Below, one piece after another: positions 7,734 through 16,164 of a stretch of 64,000 bases of DNA. The notes beneath the pieces were generated by a model. It was not told where the DNA came from. It did no database searches and saw nothing but the letters and a program-made list of their open reading frames with translations. The translations under genes and the position numbers were made by a program. The stretch spans positions 91,041 through 155,040 of the forward strand of contig JAIELF010000006.1 of NCBI GenBank assembly GCA_019753235.1, given 5' to 3'. Origin of the DNA: a bacterium. Its GTDB lineage: Bacteria; Planctomycetota; Planctomycetia; Kolteriales; Kolteriaceae. Positions within the stretch are counted from its first letter, which is position 1. Every line of letters begins with the position of its first letter.

Positions 7734-10700
7734 TTGCGTTCGCCGTAACCACCCAGATTCCAGACGACCCGGCAATAGTGGTAAACATCCAAAAGGGATA
7801 GTGTTTGCAGGGTCCGCAAGACGACCAGTTGATCGCTCCACAGATCGGTTCGAAGGATGATCTCGCGCCAACGACTTTGAACAACGTCACAGGGATTAAC
7901 CCCGGCGGGGATCGATTCTACCTCTTGAATCCAATCGTGAATGATCGCCCAGTGGCGAAGGAGTTGTTTCACCACGCGAGTCCTCGTTCCAGGATCCATG
8001 GGTGCAAGCCCCAATCGATCGAGTCCCTTTTGTACTGACCGCTTCGATCCGAACCACCAACCCCTCAGCCAGCGGCGAGACCCGTTCAATCGGAACGGTG
8101 GCAAGTCGGCCGGCATGGTAAATGTTGATCCTTCACTCTGAACAATGGCCGACACAATTCGCCGGAGCGCATCGATCGATGTCGCAAGATCACGGATACC
8201 TCGTTCGTTGACCATCCAAGCGGCCGTGATGGCGCGCATCACCTCGGCCGACCGATGGGCCAAATAGGGGTAATGTTGCGACAAGAAAGCATTCAGGTTG
8301 TCGATCGGTACGCCCAGCCGAAGCAGAACAGGATGAAGCAGATCCACTTGCTGTCGCTGATTGATCACCAGTCGTTCAGCCATCAATCGTTCGCGACGCG
8401 TCGAGCCGATGAAGTTCAGGTCGTCGTCGAAAAGGGTCGGCGAGCCGACCGTGATGGGGACTCCTGGAACGCCGATGCCAAGATATTCCGCATCGAACTT
8501 AGCTCGCATCCAAATCGATGCGAGAACGCAGGGCTTTCGCATCCGGTGGATCTTGCGCAGGGCAATGGCAAAAGAGTCGGCATCGACCGCGGCGCTATTG
8601 GAGACTCGCGGCTGCAAGATGTCGCGGACCGTCCGTTGGAATGCCCCCGTCAGTATCCCCATCCCACGAATCGACCACCAAATGATCCGCGCGGGTAACA
8701 GCAGAATCCGTCCCCCCGCGGCATAGTCGAGATAGATCGTCAGCGGGTTGATCGTTCGGTACGCCTCGGGGAAGCGATGCAAAGGAAAGCTGCGGAATGC
8801 CTGTCGGATGGCTCGTTTCCGGTCGATCTTGAGAAGCTTGGCCAGTTCAGGGCCAAAACGCCGACGAATCTCCTGCTCCCGATCCGAACCATACGTGAGA
8901 AAATCCATGGTGGTGAATTCGACTGTCTCGAAGAATTCGTCGGCTCGGTGGGGATCATCCGCCAGCGTCGTCGCTTGGCCACCGTACCGACCCAACGGTT
9001 CCGGAAGTGAAACGTGCTCTTTTGGTCGGCCCAATCGTTGCGACAGCCAAACGCGATAGCGCTCACGCACCTCGGCGGAGGCACTAGGCAACCGACAGAG
9101 AGGGACGGCATTCTTGTTGTAATCGCGAAGCAGTTTGGCCGTCTCTTCGGTAATGATGCGTGTCATGTAATTGAACCAGAGGTACGATCCGCCGAAGAGC
9201 CCGCCCGAAAGACGTGCTGCTTCAAGCGATCGATCCCGCTCTGCTTCCCGCGTCGAAATGTTCAAAGCGCTTTGGCGAAAGTTGGCCAGCGCGAGATTGC
9301 CGAGGAGCTGCGTCGTCATCTTCGTGTCCGTCGGACGAAAGATGCCGCTGTCTTGATAGTCCAAGTGCAACAGCGACACCGTTCGCAGGAAGAGCATTTC
9401 CTCGGATAGCCCCCCATCACCGGGCTGGGACGAAGGAGCATGTGCGGTAGGCCGAAGCAAACGCTGGGCCGCATCTTCTAACTCAGCTTTGGCCTTGGCA
9501 AGCGTAGGGGCCTGCGCGCTTGGCGTCGGATCATCCAGTGTTCGCAACGTCAATTCCGGAAGGACGACACGATCTGCTAAGAAGTCGAGATCGACCTCGA
9601 CGAAGCTCTTCTTGAGAATCTTGGTCTGGGCAGCAAACTGGGCTTCGACTAGACGCTCACCCTCTTCGCTTGACTGATTGGCCAACCACCGGAGCCAGCG
9701 TCCCAGCAGCATGATCAGAAAACATGCCAACCCGAGAATGATGACGGGCAAAACGAAAACGGTTTTCAGCTTCCGAGCCAAGGCCTCGAGAAAAACAATT
9801 CCGAGTAGCCAAGCGAATGTGGAGAGCAGAAAAATCCCCAGCGCCAAATAGATGAGCCGATACGCGTTTCGGCTCGTCGCTTTGACCAGGATCATTCCGA
9901 AGCGATCGAGAAAAATGGGGCCAGAAATTGTTCCCTGCAAATCGGCCAAGAAGTAGCCGATCTCGAGCAGCGACCGGAGCAGATATCCCAGAAAGTTGGC
10001 CGCCAGTGCCGCCACGTGGCCGGCCCCTTGATCTCGACTCGCAACCAGATCGCGAATCACGGGCAATCGACGGATAAGAGGAACATCCAAAAATCGAACG
10101 TATCGAGCGACCGATTCGGGGAAGCCCGTCCCCAGTCGTTGCACCAGACGCTCGGGAGTCATGTCGAGCAGATCGCGAACGACTTCTTCGGCATAAAGAT
10201 CGCGTTTAACGATCGATCGGCGGACAGGCTCGGCAACAGCGGTTGTCGGCAAACTCTCAAGCCGAATCCGCAAATCAATCAGCGTCCGCGAAACTCGCTC
10301 GACACGATCCGCCGGCGAAAGCGTCGCCGTCAGTTCGCGCATCCGCTGCTGAAAATGTTCACGCAAGCGAATCAACCGCAGACGATAGCTGGGTTCTTCA
10401 ACGCCGATCGCATCAGGTTCAAAGAGAACAATGTTTCGATTGAAGACGGCCGCATTTCGCCGAACCAACCGATCGGTCGTTCGCAAAAGAAAGAAGATAA
10501 GCCGACCCATTCGAACGATCGGCTGCGCGAGCCGAAGATAGCGAATCAACTGCGGCAATCGGAGGAATCGCAGTAATCGCAATAGCGATGCTTCGCCTGC
10601 CAGCGTTTCGAGTTGGCCTGCTTGAAAGGTGATGAATCCGAACGGAATCGAGGCGACTAAATCAATCAACCAATGCCGACGCAGGTAGCGCCAACGGTCC

Positions 10701-11977
10701 GGCGCGAGCGAGATTTTAAGCAGAAACTCGGCAAGAAAGATCGAGCAAATGAGAAGATCCGACCACGCAAAGAACGCCTGCAAAGGAAGAGATAACCGAC
10801 CCGACCAGGAAAGGATCCCCTCGACGATGATCAATCCCGTCAAGATTAGAATCAGCAGCAGGATAAGGTTTTCTAGTCGACCCACCCAGCGTTTTCCGAG
10901 CAGATTCTCGAGCCGAAGCGCTAGGCGTTTCTCTTGCAACTCGGTCTTGCTTCGGCGGGTCATCCGGCGCAGATCGCTTGCTCGAGTTGATCTCGACAAT
11001 CGATCAAGCGACCCTGTCAGCCGGCGAAAGTCAGAGACATTCGCGCGAAGCAGTTCGACACCCACGCGGAGAGGGATGTCTTCCACGAGAGTCAGGATAT
11101 CGTTGGATTCCTCCTGAGCTGCCAGAACGAGATCTTCGACAAGTTGTCGTTGTTGCGTCTCGGGCAAAGCGATGAGTCGATCTTCGGCGAGGTCGGCAAG
11201 CTGTTGTTGACGCGTCTCCAAAGTGCCGAGCATCCCCGTCTTCGCCGTCGACTCGCAAGATGCCATCCGGTCCGCTTCCAAACGAGAAAGTTGGAATCGC
11301 CGATTCCATAGACTCAACGGCGATGCGGACTCCAAAGGGTATGTCAATTCATCGGCAATGCGACGATCGAGATACTCTCGGTCGAGTTGTCGGCATTCCT
11401 CTTGACACCGAGCAGCCTCGCGCGAAAGGTCGTCGCCGGTATTTGCGGTATCGCCGATTCCGTCGATCGAGGCGGCCAATTGATCCAAGCGACTTTTGAT
11501 GGCGTAAGCTCGGTCCGGCTCTGGTTCGTCGCGCAGTCGCGAAGTGAGCGTGTCGTACCATTGCATGTCGCCGTGAAATGCATCGAGCCGAGCCAGCCCC
11601 GGCCCACGGGCGATATCAGGCAGCGAAAGAAGATGCGCCAGATATTGATCGTCGCGGGACAGTGCGAGATCCACCCCTTGCGCGAGTTCCGTCTCGAAGA
11701 AGAGACGCTCGTCGGGATCAGCCAACACTCCCCATCGATCGAGAATCGTCAGTGTTGCGAATTGAAGCCGAGCGATGGTCCGAACAAAGCGGACATGATC
11801 AAAGATGAACGCCGGTGGATCTTCTTCCCAGTGTCGGCGACAAAGAATTCCTCGCTCAACGAGATCGATTTTCTGCCTTAGCACCACCGCAGACAGGGAA
11901 TGATCGGCAACCGACAGAGTCAGATGCTCTTCGGCGGTGGTCGCCCAATCCTCGAACAAGAGGGTTTCGCCGGTCAA
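7661..11977 (-). CDS. Very large membrane protein with voltage-sensor-like domain
   Basis: A 1438-residue protein of no recognised family. Residues 1-360 are mainly helical and charged. Residues 370-492 form a four-helix bundle that reads like an ion-channel voltage sensor: S1 about 370-390; S2 about 401-421 containing FLAEFLLKI; S3 about 434-452 with LIDLVASIPF; and S4 about 464-492 with Arg at nearly every third position (RLLRFLRLPQLIRYLRL). No S5-pore-S6 or TVGYG-like filter follows. Two further helices lie at about 704-728 and 738-758. The remaining 670 residues are soluble and unrecognised. The start is TTG, overlapping the stop of the MazG-like gene as TTGA, so the two are translationally coupled. 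The 3' end overlaps cimA by 73 bases. Confidence 0.85.
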   Translation of the reverse strand: MTGETLLFEDWATTAEEHLTLSVADHSLSAVVLRQKIDLVERGILCRRHWEEDPPAFIFDHVRFVRTIARLQFATLTILDRWGVLADPDERLFFETELAQGVDLALSRDDQYLAHLLSLPDIARGPGLARLDAFHGDMQWYDTLTSRLRDEPEPDRAYAIKSRLDQLAASIDGIGDTANTGDDLSREAARCQEECRQLDREYLDRRIADELTYPLESASPLSLWNRRFQLSRLEADRMASCESTAKTGMLGTLETRQQQLADLAEDRLIALPETQQRQLVEDLVLAAQEESNDILTLVEDIPLRVGVELLRANVSDFRRLTGSLDRLSRSTRASDLRRMTRRSKTELQEKRLALRLENLLGKRWVGRLENLILLLILILTGLIIVEGILSWSGRLSLPLQAFFAWSDLLICSIFLAEFLLKISLAPDRWRYLRRHWLIDLVASIPFGFITFQAGQLETLAGEASLLRLLRFLRLPQLIRYLRLAQPIVRMGRLIFFLLRTTDRLVRRNAAVFNRNIVLFEPDAIGVEEPSYRLRLIRLREHFQQRMRELTATLSPADRVERVSRTLIDLRIRLESLPTTAVAEPVRRSIVKRDLYAEEVVRDLLDMTPERLVQRLGTGFPESVARYVRFLDVPLIRRLPVIRDLVASRDQGAGHVAALAANFLGYLLRSLLEIGYFLADLQGTISGPIFLDRFGMILVKATSRNAYRLIYLALGIFLLSTFAWLLGIVFLEALARKLKTVFVLPVIILGLACFLIMLLGRWLRWLANQSSEEGERLVEAQFAAQTKILKKSFVEVDLDFLADRVVLPELTLRTLDDPTPSAQAPTLAKAKAELEDAAQRLLRPTAHAPSSQPGDGGLSEEMLFLRTVSLLHLDYQDSGIFRPTDTKMTTQLLGNLALANFRQSALNISTREAERDRSLEAARLSGGLFGGSYLWFNYMTRIITEETAKLLRDYNKNAVPLCRLPSASAEVRERYRVWLSQRLGRPKEHVSLPEPLGRYGGQATTLADDPHRADEFFETVEFTTMDFLTYGSDREQEIRRRFGPELAKLLKIDRKRAIRQAFRSFPLHRFPEAYRTINPLTIYLDYAAGGRILLLPARIIWWSIRGMGILTGAFQRTVRDILQPRVSNSAAVDADSFAIALRKIHRMRKPCVLASIWMRAKFDAEYLGIGVPGVPITVGSPTLFDDDLNFIGSTRRERLMAERLVINQRQQVDLLHPVLLRLGVPIDNLNAFLSQHYPYLAHRSAEVMRAITAAWMVNERGIRDLATSIDALRRIVSAIVQSEGSTFTMPADLPPFRLNGSRRWLRGWWFGSKRSVQKGLDRLGLAPMDPGTRTRVVKQLLRHWAIIHDWIQEVESIPAGVNPCDVVQSRWREIILRTDLWSDQLVVLRTLQTLSLLDVYHYCRVVWNLGGYGERNHVPFPASLPTKAGRALSDPAARD

Positions 11978-12375
11978 GGGGTAGGCTCGCAGGAGGGGGG
12001 GCTTTGCTTTTGGTAGGCGGTGTATTTATCAGGTTTACCTCGAACCAGATCGGCGGGGTACTTCTCGGCCGCCAGGAGAAGTTTCTCTTTCATCGCGTCG
12101 GCCAGATCGACATCGCAGACATCGGCGAGCCGAAGCAAAAGCCACATGCCGTCGGCCAATTCGTGCGACAGTTCGCGTTTGCTCGAAGTAACCTGCAGGT
12201 AGTCGTGAATCTGTTCGTTGGTGCGATAGCGAAAATGTTCGAGGATTTCTCCCACCTCGATCGCCAGTGCCACACCGAGATCTTTGGGATGATGGAAAGG
12301 TTCCCATTCCCTCTCGCGGGTGAATTGCCGAATAAGCTCGGTTAATTCCGCTAGGGTCGTCGTAGCGTTGCTCAC
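11974..12375 (-). CDS. MazG-like nucleotide pyrophosphohydrolase (dCTPase/RS21-C6 type)
   Basis: A small all-alpha NTP pyrophosphohydrolase of 133 residues that would hydrolyse a (d)NTP to the monophosphate plus pyrophosphate, as a housecleaning enzyme. Residues 28-50 (HPKDLGVALAIEVGEILEHF) and 69-90 (ELSHELADGMWLLLRLADV) carry the ExxE...ExxD Mg-binding pattern of the MazG/dUTPase superfamily, and the WxxFHxPKxL start is typical of the RS21-C6 group. The start is GTG. The stop codon overlaps the start of the giant membrane protein, so the two are a coupled operon. Why a nucleotide housecleaner is paired with a voltage-sensor-like protein is unknown. Confidence 0.85.
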   Translation of the reverse strand: MSNATTTLAELTELIRQFTREREWEPFHHPKDLGVALAIEVGEILEHFRYRTNEQIHDYLQVTSSKRELSHELADGMWLLLRLADVCDVDLADAMKEKLLLAAEKYPADLVRGKPDKYTAYQKQSPPSCEPTP

Positions 12376-12635
12376 GGGCTTTTTCTACTCCATCGACGGC
12401 TGCTGGGGCAAGCACTCGGCCTTCGTGCTGCTTAGACTGCCGGCTATCCGATGAACCAGGCGACATGAACCGGTCGCGATGTTGCCGTGCCCAACGGCGT
12501 TCGTTTCCCGATCAGCGTCAGACAGCGTCAATATAACAATCTCAGTAGGGATTTGAGAGTCAAACGGGCAATCGGCCCACGCGATCGTCGGTGCCGTCAG
12601 TTGCCGGCGACGAGCTCTTGAAGCGAGGGTGTGTG

Positions 12636-13187
12636 ATGGCGAAGGGACTTCATCTGGTCGCGATGGTGCAGTACCAAGGCGCTGCCGAGAATGATGCCGC
12701 GATCCCTTGGCATGCAGATTTCCTTCGGATCGATAAAGACCGCTCGTCAGAAAACGGGGACGCTTTTCATGAGACGAACCTCTCTGAATCGATTCGAGCG
12801 CGGGGGATTCACCGCGTCTTGGTGGCGGGTTTAACGACGCAGAATGGCGTCCGCGAAACGGTGATGGGGAGTCTTCGCGAAGGCTTCGAGACCTGGTTGC
12901 TGATGGATGGTGTCGCGGATCAACCGGCTGATGTTCCGCTCGCGGACCGGGCTTTGATTGAGATGCGATCGGCGGGAGCGGCATTTGCCAGTGTCGGTCA
13001 GATTGCCACGTTAATTAAACATCAGCAAGAGCCGACGGCCCTTGTCGCCGTGGGGATTCAATCATTTCATGGGCCCGGCGGAACGGAAGAAGTTCCCGGT
13101 GCCAAAGCCGTTTTCGATCGTATCGGACAACTGATCGAGTTTGGTTGCCGACAGATTCATCGCCGACCCGAGGAGATCCTCGCGTAG
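12636..13187 (+). CDS. Degenerate isochorismatase/nicotinamidase-like protein, halves in swapped order
   Basis: Residues of about 40-135 match the C-terminal half of nicotinamidases: an SESIRARGIHRVLVAGL strand/helix, then TTQNGVRETV, REGFETWLLMDG and ALIEMRSAGAAF. The nucleophile Cys of the family motif (T-D-x-C-V) is Gly here (TQNGV). Residues of about 133-175 then match the N-terminal half: ALVAVGIQSFHGPGG equals the family's VDxQNDFxPGG, with the catalytic Asp replaced by Gly, followed by EVPGAKAVFDRIGQLI. So the halves occur in the order C then N and both catalytic residues are gone. The ATG at 12636 follows GAGGGTG; an in-frame GTG at 12591 is possible. It may be a remnant of a tandem-domain protein or a permuted pseudoenzyme. 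Confidence 0.65.
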   Translation: MAKGLHLVAMVQYQGAAENDAAIPWHADFLRIDKDRSSENGDAFHETNLSESIRARGIHRVLVAGLTTQNGVRETVMGSLREGFETWLLMDGVADQPADVPLADRALIEMRSAGAAFASVGQIATLIKHQQEPTALVAVGIQSFHGPGGTEEVPGAKAVFDRIGQLIEFGCRQIHRRPEEILA

Positions 13188-13206
13188 TGCGGTAGGTACG
13201 GTCGGG

Positions 13207-14505
13207 TCAGGGATCTCGCTTTTCGGGTGTCAGGCGATAGCGAAGGATCTCGCGATCACTTCGGACATAGATGCTATCGCCCGCGAACGCGGGATGAGCC
13301 CAAAGTGTTTGGCTGGGTGGGGCCGGTTCGATTAGGTGAACGCGGTCAAGTTCATGGCATCCCTCTTCGTTCCATTCCGCGCGAATGAGATCGCCGTCAG
13401 CATTGAACGCGAGAACCTCTCGTCCTCGGCCGGTCCAGACGAAGCTCGCTTGCGGGTTCGTGCCGGCGGGTGTCATCGTATGGTCATCGTCCCATTTCTT
13501 CTTACCCGTGCGGATGTCGAAGCAAGTCAGTCCATGCTTTTTATCCAGAAGAAAGGTATCGCCCGCGGCTTGGAGAGGCGGGGCCATCAAGCCGCGAAGC
13601 CAGCGATTTTCCTCGTAGAGAATCTTGGCTTGGTTTCGCGCGGGGCCAATTTCAATTGCCTTTGATCCTTCCCAATAACCGCTGACAAAGACGATCCCTT
13701 CGTGATAGATCGGGGTGGCGATCGAAACGCCGTAGGTCACCTTGTACGGGATCGACCAATCGATCTGCCCCCCGTCCGGGTCGATGCCATGAACTTGTTC
13801 GGGAGTCCACACGATAAGCTGCGAACCGAAGGGGGCCTTGATCAAGATCGGCGTGGCATAACCGGCCGGTTCATGGATCGATCGCCAATTCTCCTTCCCA
13901 GTCCGCGCGTCTAAGGAAACAATCGAGCCCTTCGGAATGCCGACATGAAGGATGACTTGTTGCTGGATCAATAGAGGCGTGGCCGCCAATCCCCAGGTTG
14001 GGATGATCGCCCCCTCTTGCTGCCGAAAATCTCGCTGCCAAATCACTCTTCCGGTCGACGCATCTAAGGCGCAAGCGGTTCCGACGGCCCCCAGGGTGTA
14101 GACGATGCCATTCACAACAGCCGGGCTCGCTCGGGGGCCACTGGCGTAGTCAAGCGAGCCGTAATGCGCGTCGTGGGTATGCGACCAAAGCGTTTTTCCG
14201 GTCAGCGTGCTTAAGCAGAGAAGACGCTCTTGGCCGTCGGGCTCGGGCCCAGCCTTTGGGATACGGTCCATCACATAGAGGTTGTTCCCGACGACCGAGA
14301 TACCGGCATAACCTGGCCCGACGCTTTTTCTCCAGACGATCCCTTGGTCGGGCGGGAAAAAAGGATGGCGTATGGGAGGAGCGCTCCAAGTTCCATCGCG
14401 ACGCGGACCTCTCCAATCGGGCCAGTCTTCACCCTGCACGCTCGCCGAGCCCGCGAGGAGCAGCACGATGATGCCCGCTTGCATGGGAAATCGATATCGG
14501 CGCAT
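13207..14505 (-). CDS. Secreted PQQ-like beta-propeller protein
   Basis: 432 residues with a signal peptide (MRRYRFPMQAGIIVLLLAGSASVQG). After 'DWPDWRGPRRDGTW', a hallmark of planctomycete PQQ-repeat proteins, come several propeller blades with the tryptophan-docking A-x-D-x-x-T-G-x-x-x-W pattern (CLSTLTGKTLWSH, ALDASTGRVIWQR, SLDARTGKENWRS, DIRTGKKKWDD). It is related to BamB/PQQ_2 folds; such domains usually serve binding rather than dehydrogenase roles, and no PQQ-enzyme active site is obvious. The start ATG shares one base with the stop of the PII gene (TAATG), so the two are translationally coupled. Confidence 0.9.
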   Translation of the reverse strand: MRRYRFPMQAGIIVLLLAGSASVQGEDWPDWRGPRRDGTWSAPPIRHPFFPPDQGIVWRKSVGPGYAGISVVGNNLYVMDRIPKAGPEPDGQERLLCLSTLTGKTLWSHTHDAHYGSLDYASGPRASPAVVNGIVYTLGAVGTACALDASTGRVIWQRDFRQQEGAIIPTWGLAATPLLIQQQVILHVGIPKGSIVSLDARTGKENWRSIHEPAGYATPILIKAPFGSQLIVWTPEQVHGIDPDGGQIDWSIPYKVTYGVSIATPIYHEGIVFVSGYWEGSKAIEIGPARNQAKILYEENRWLRGLMAPPLQAAGDTFLLDKKHGLTCFDIRTGKKKWDDDHTMTPAGTNPQASFVWTGRGREVLAFNADGDLIRAEWNEEGCHELDRVHLIEPAPPSQTLWAHPAFAGDSIYVRSDREILRYRLTPEKRDP

Positions 14506-14813
14506 TAGAAGTCAGCCTCTCCGCAAACCTCGAAAACAAGAATCTTCCCGTCGCCGATTCGGCCCGTCCGAGCAACCTCCACCATTCGTTGGACGATGCG
14601 CGGGACAAGTTCATCGTCGACAAGAATGCTGATCTCGATTTTGGGAAGATAGACGGGGTTGTATTCGCTGCCTCGATAGAGCGGGAGCCGATCTTTCTGT
14701 CGGCCGTACCCTTTCGCCTCCGAGACGCAAACGTTATCCACCCCGAATTCTCCAATAGATTCGAGGAGGGCCTGGGCTCGAAATGGTTTGACGATCGCGA
14801 CGATCTGCTTCAT
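14505..14813 (-). CDS. PII-family nitrogen regulatory protein
   Basis: A 102-residue GlnB/GlnK-like trimeric signal protein, normally sensing ATP/ADP and 2-oxoglutarate. From MKQIVAIVKP the T-loop signature GYGRQK (35-40) and LYRGSEY follow, placing Tyr at exactly position 51, the uridylylation site. The B-loop TGRIGDGK (83-90, Lys90) is intact. The usual C-loop arginines (RVIRIRTGE) are absent: the protein ends KILVFEVCGEADF, so nucleotide contacts are reduced. The ATG at 14813 was chosen from family length; the frame stays open for about 60 codons upstream but gives no family match. The one-base overlap with the PQQ-propeller gene suggests a joint unit. No amtB or glnA lies nearby. Confidence 0.88.
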   Translation of the reverse strand: MKQIVAIVKPFRAQALLESIGEFGVDNVCVSEAKGYGRQKDRLPLYRGSEYNPVYLPKIEISILVDDELVPRIVQRMVEVARTGRIGDGKILVFEVCGEADF

Positions 14814-15237
14814 GAGGGCATGATTATGGATGTCAACATCCGTTCGGCCTGTCTGGATGGCCAGACGAACTTCCGGGGCGAAAAAATTGCTGGCCGAGCC
14901 CGCCAGAAAACCGGTTTTATTGCGGTATTTTTCGTTGTTAGAGAAACGATCGGCTGATATTTTGACATTGCCCAAGACTTGGCTGGGCCACACCTCGAGC
15001 GCTTGCGAGGGATTTCGGTGGCGGGCCGAGAGTGTCCCAGCGAGAACGTCTGCACATCCGTTTCTCGCGAAATCAGATCAGCGTCCTAAAGAGGAGTGGC
15101 GGGGTCGCCCTTGAAAGCGGGCTCGTCAGTTGGACGTTCCTGGTCAAGTTCCATGTATTCGGTCCGTTCCTCTAGGGTCGATAGAGCACATCTCGAGCGG
15201 TTGTTCTGACTAGCTCGAAGGCGGGGGATCGGAAATC
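14814..15237. other. Non-coding divergent region between PII and the protease gene
   Basis: 424 bases with no convincing gene. It must hold the promoters of both flanking genes; I could not pick a clear sigma-70 or sigma-54 box. An open frame continues upstream of the PII start through the left part but has no recognisable sequence. Confidence 0.5.
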
Positions 15238-16164
15238 ATGGCATTCGCGTTTCGGGCATCAGTCTGCGCCTTCATCTTGTTTTGGTCATTCACCAACGTG
15301 GTTGATGCCGGCGTCATTCGCGACGATGTCGCGGACGCGAGCTACCTTGCTTTGGGGAACTCTCCGACTTACGGGGCCGTGGGGCAAATAACCTTCGGGA
15401 GCAATAGTGATTGGGGATCGGGTACGTTGATTGCCGGCCGATGGGTGCTGACAGCCGCTCATTTGGTCCGCTCGAACTTCTGGGCCAACACACCGGGCAA
15501 TGTGCAGTTCACCGTCGGCGGGAACACTTATTCTGGATCTCAAATCTTTCTGAATCCAGGTTTCGTGCAAAACACCCCTTACAACGGGAACGATATCGCC
15601 ATCGTGAAGTTGAGCTCCGCCGTGCCGAACGTTTCGCCGATTGGCCTCTACACCAACAATGACGAACTTGGACAGACCGGCACCTATGTCGGTTTCGGTC
15701 GAACGGGGAATGGGCTGACCGGACAAGTCGCCTCTGGGCCCACCAAAAGAGGTGGGACGAATGGCATCGACATCACCGGCGACCAGTTTTCCACTGGCTG
15801 GTCGTCGAATGTTCTTCTTTCTGATTTCGATAGCCCGTCCTTGAACGTCAGTTCCTTCGGTTCTTCGATCCCATCCCCCCTCGAGTATCAGCCCGCCGAG
15901 AAAGATAGCGGGGCAGGGTTGTTCCTTGATGTTGCGGGCGTGCCCAAAATCGCCGGGGTTGTTTCATTTGCCCTCTTTAACAGCGACGGAATCAATTACG
16001 CGTACGGCGACGGCATCGCGGCGACCCGCATCTCTGGCCAGCTGCCATGGATCACCAGCGTCGTCCCCGAGGCTTCTCCTGTTGTCCTGCTCGGGTTGGC
16101 CGCTCTGATGGCGGGAGGGATCGGTTTCATTTCCTCTCAGCGAAAAAATCGATCACGCTGTTGA
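15238..16164 (+). CDS. Trypsin-like serine protease with PEP-CTERM anchor
   Basis: An exported S1-family protease of 308 residues. The signal peptide spans about 1-24 (ends NVVDAG). The catalytic triad is visible: LTAAHL (His about 74), NDIAIVKL (Asp about 121) and KDSGAGLF (Ser about 224, in place of the usual GDSGGP). The C-terminus has VPEAS, a hydrophobic helix (VVLLGLAALMAGGIGFI) and an Arg/Lys-rich end, i.e. a PEP-CTERM sorting signal for envelope attachment through an exosortase. No exosortase gene lies in the window. It is convergent with the ATP-grasp gene, overlapping by 12 bases, and is probably monocistronic. Confidence 0.9.
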   Translation: MAFAFRASVCAFILFWSFTNVVDAGVIRDDVADASYLALGNSPTYGAVGQITFGSNSDWGSGTLIAGRWVLTAAHLVRSNFWANTPGNVQFTVGGNTYSGSQIFLNPGFVQNTPYNGNDIAIVKLSSAVPNVSPIGLYTNNDELGQTGTYVGFGRTGNGLTGQVASGPTKRGGTNGIDITGDQFSTGWSSNVLLSDFDSPSLNVSSFGSSIPSPLEYQPAEKDSGAGLFLDVAGVPKIAGVVSFALFNSDGINYAYGDGIAATRISGQLPWITSVVPEASPVVLLGLAALMAGGIGFISSQRKNRSRC

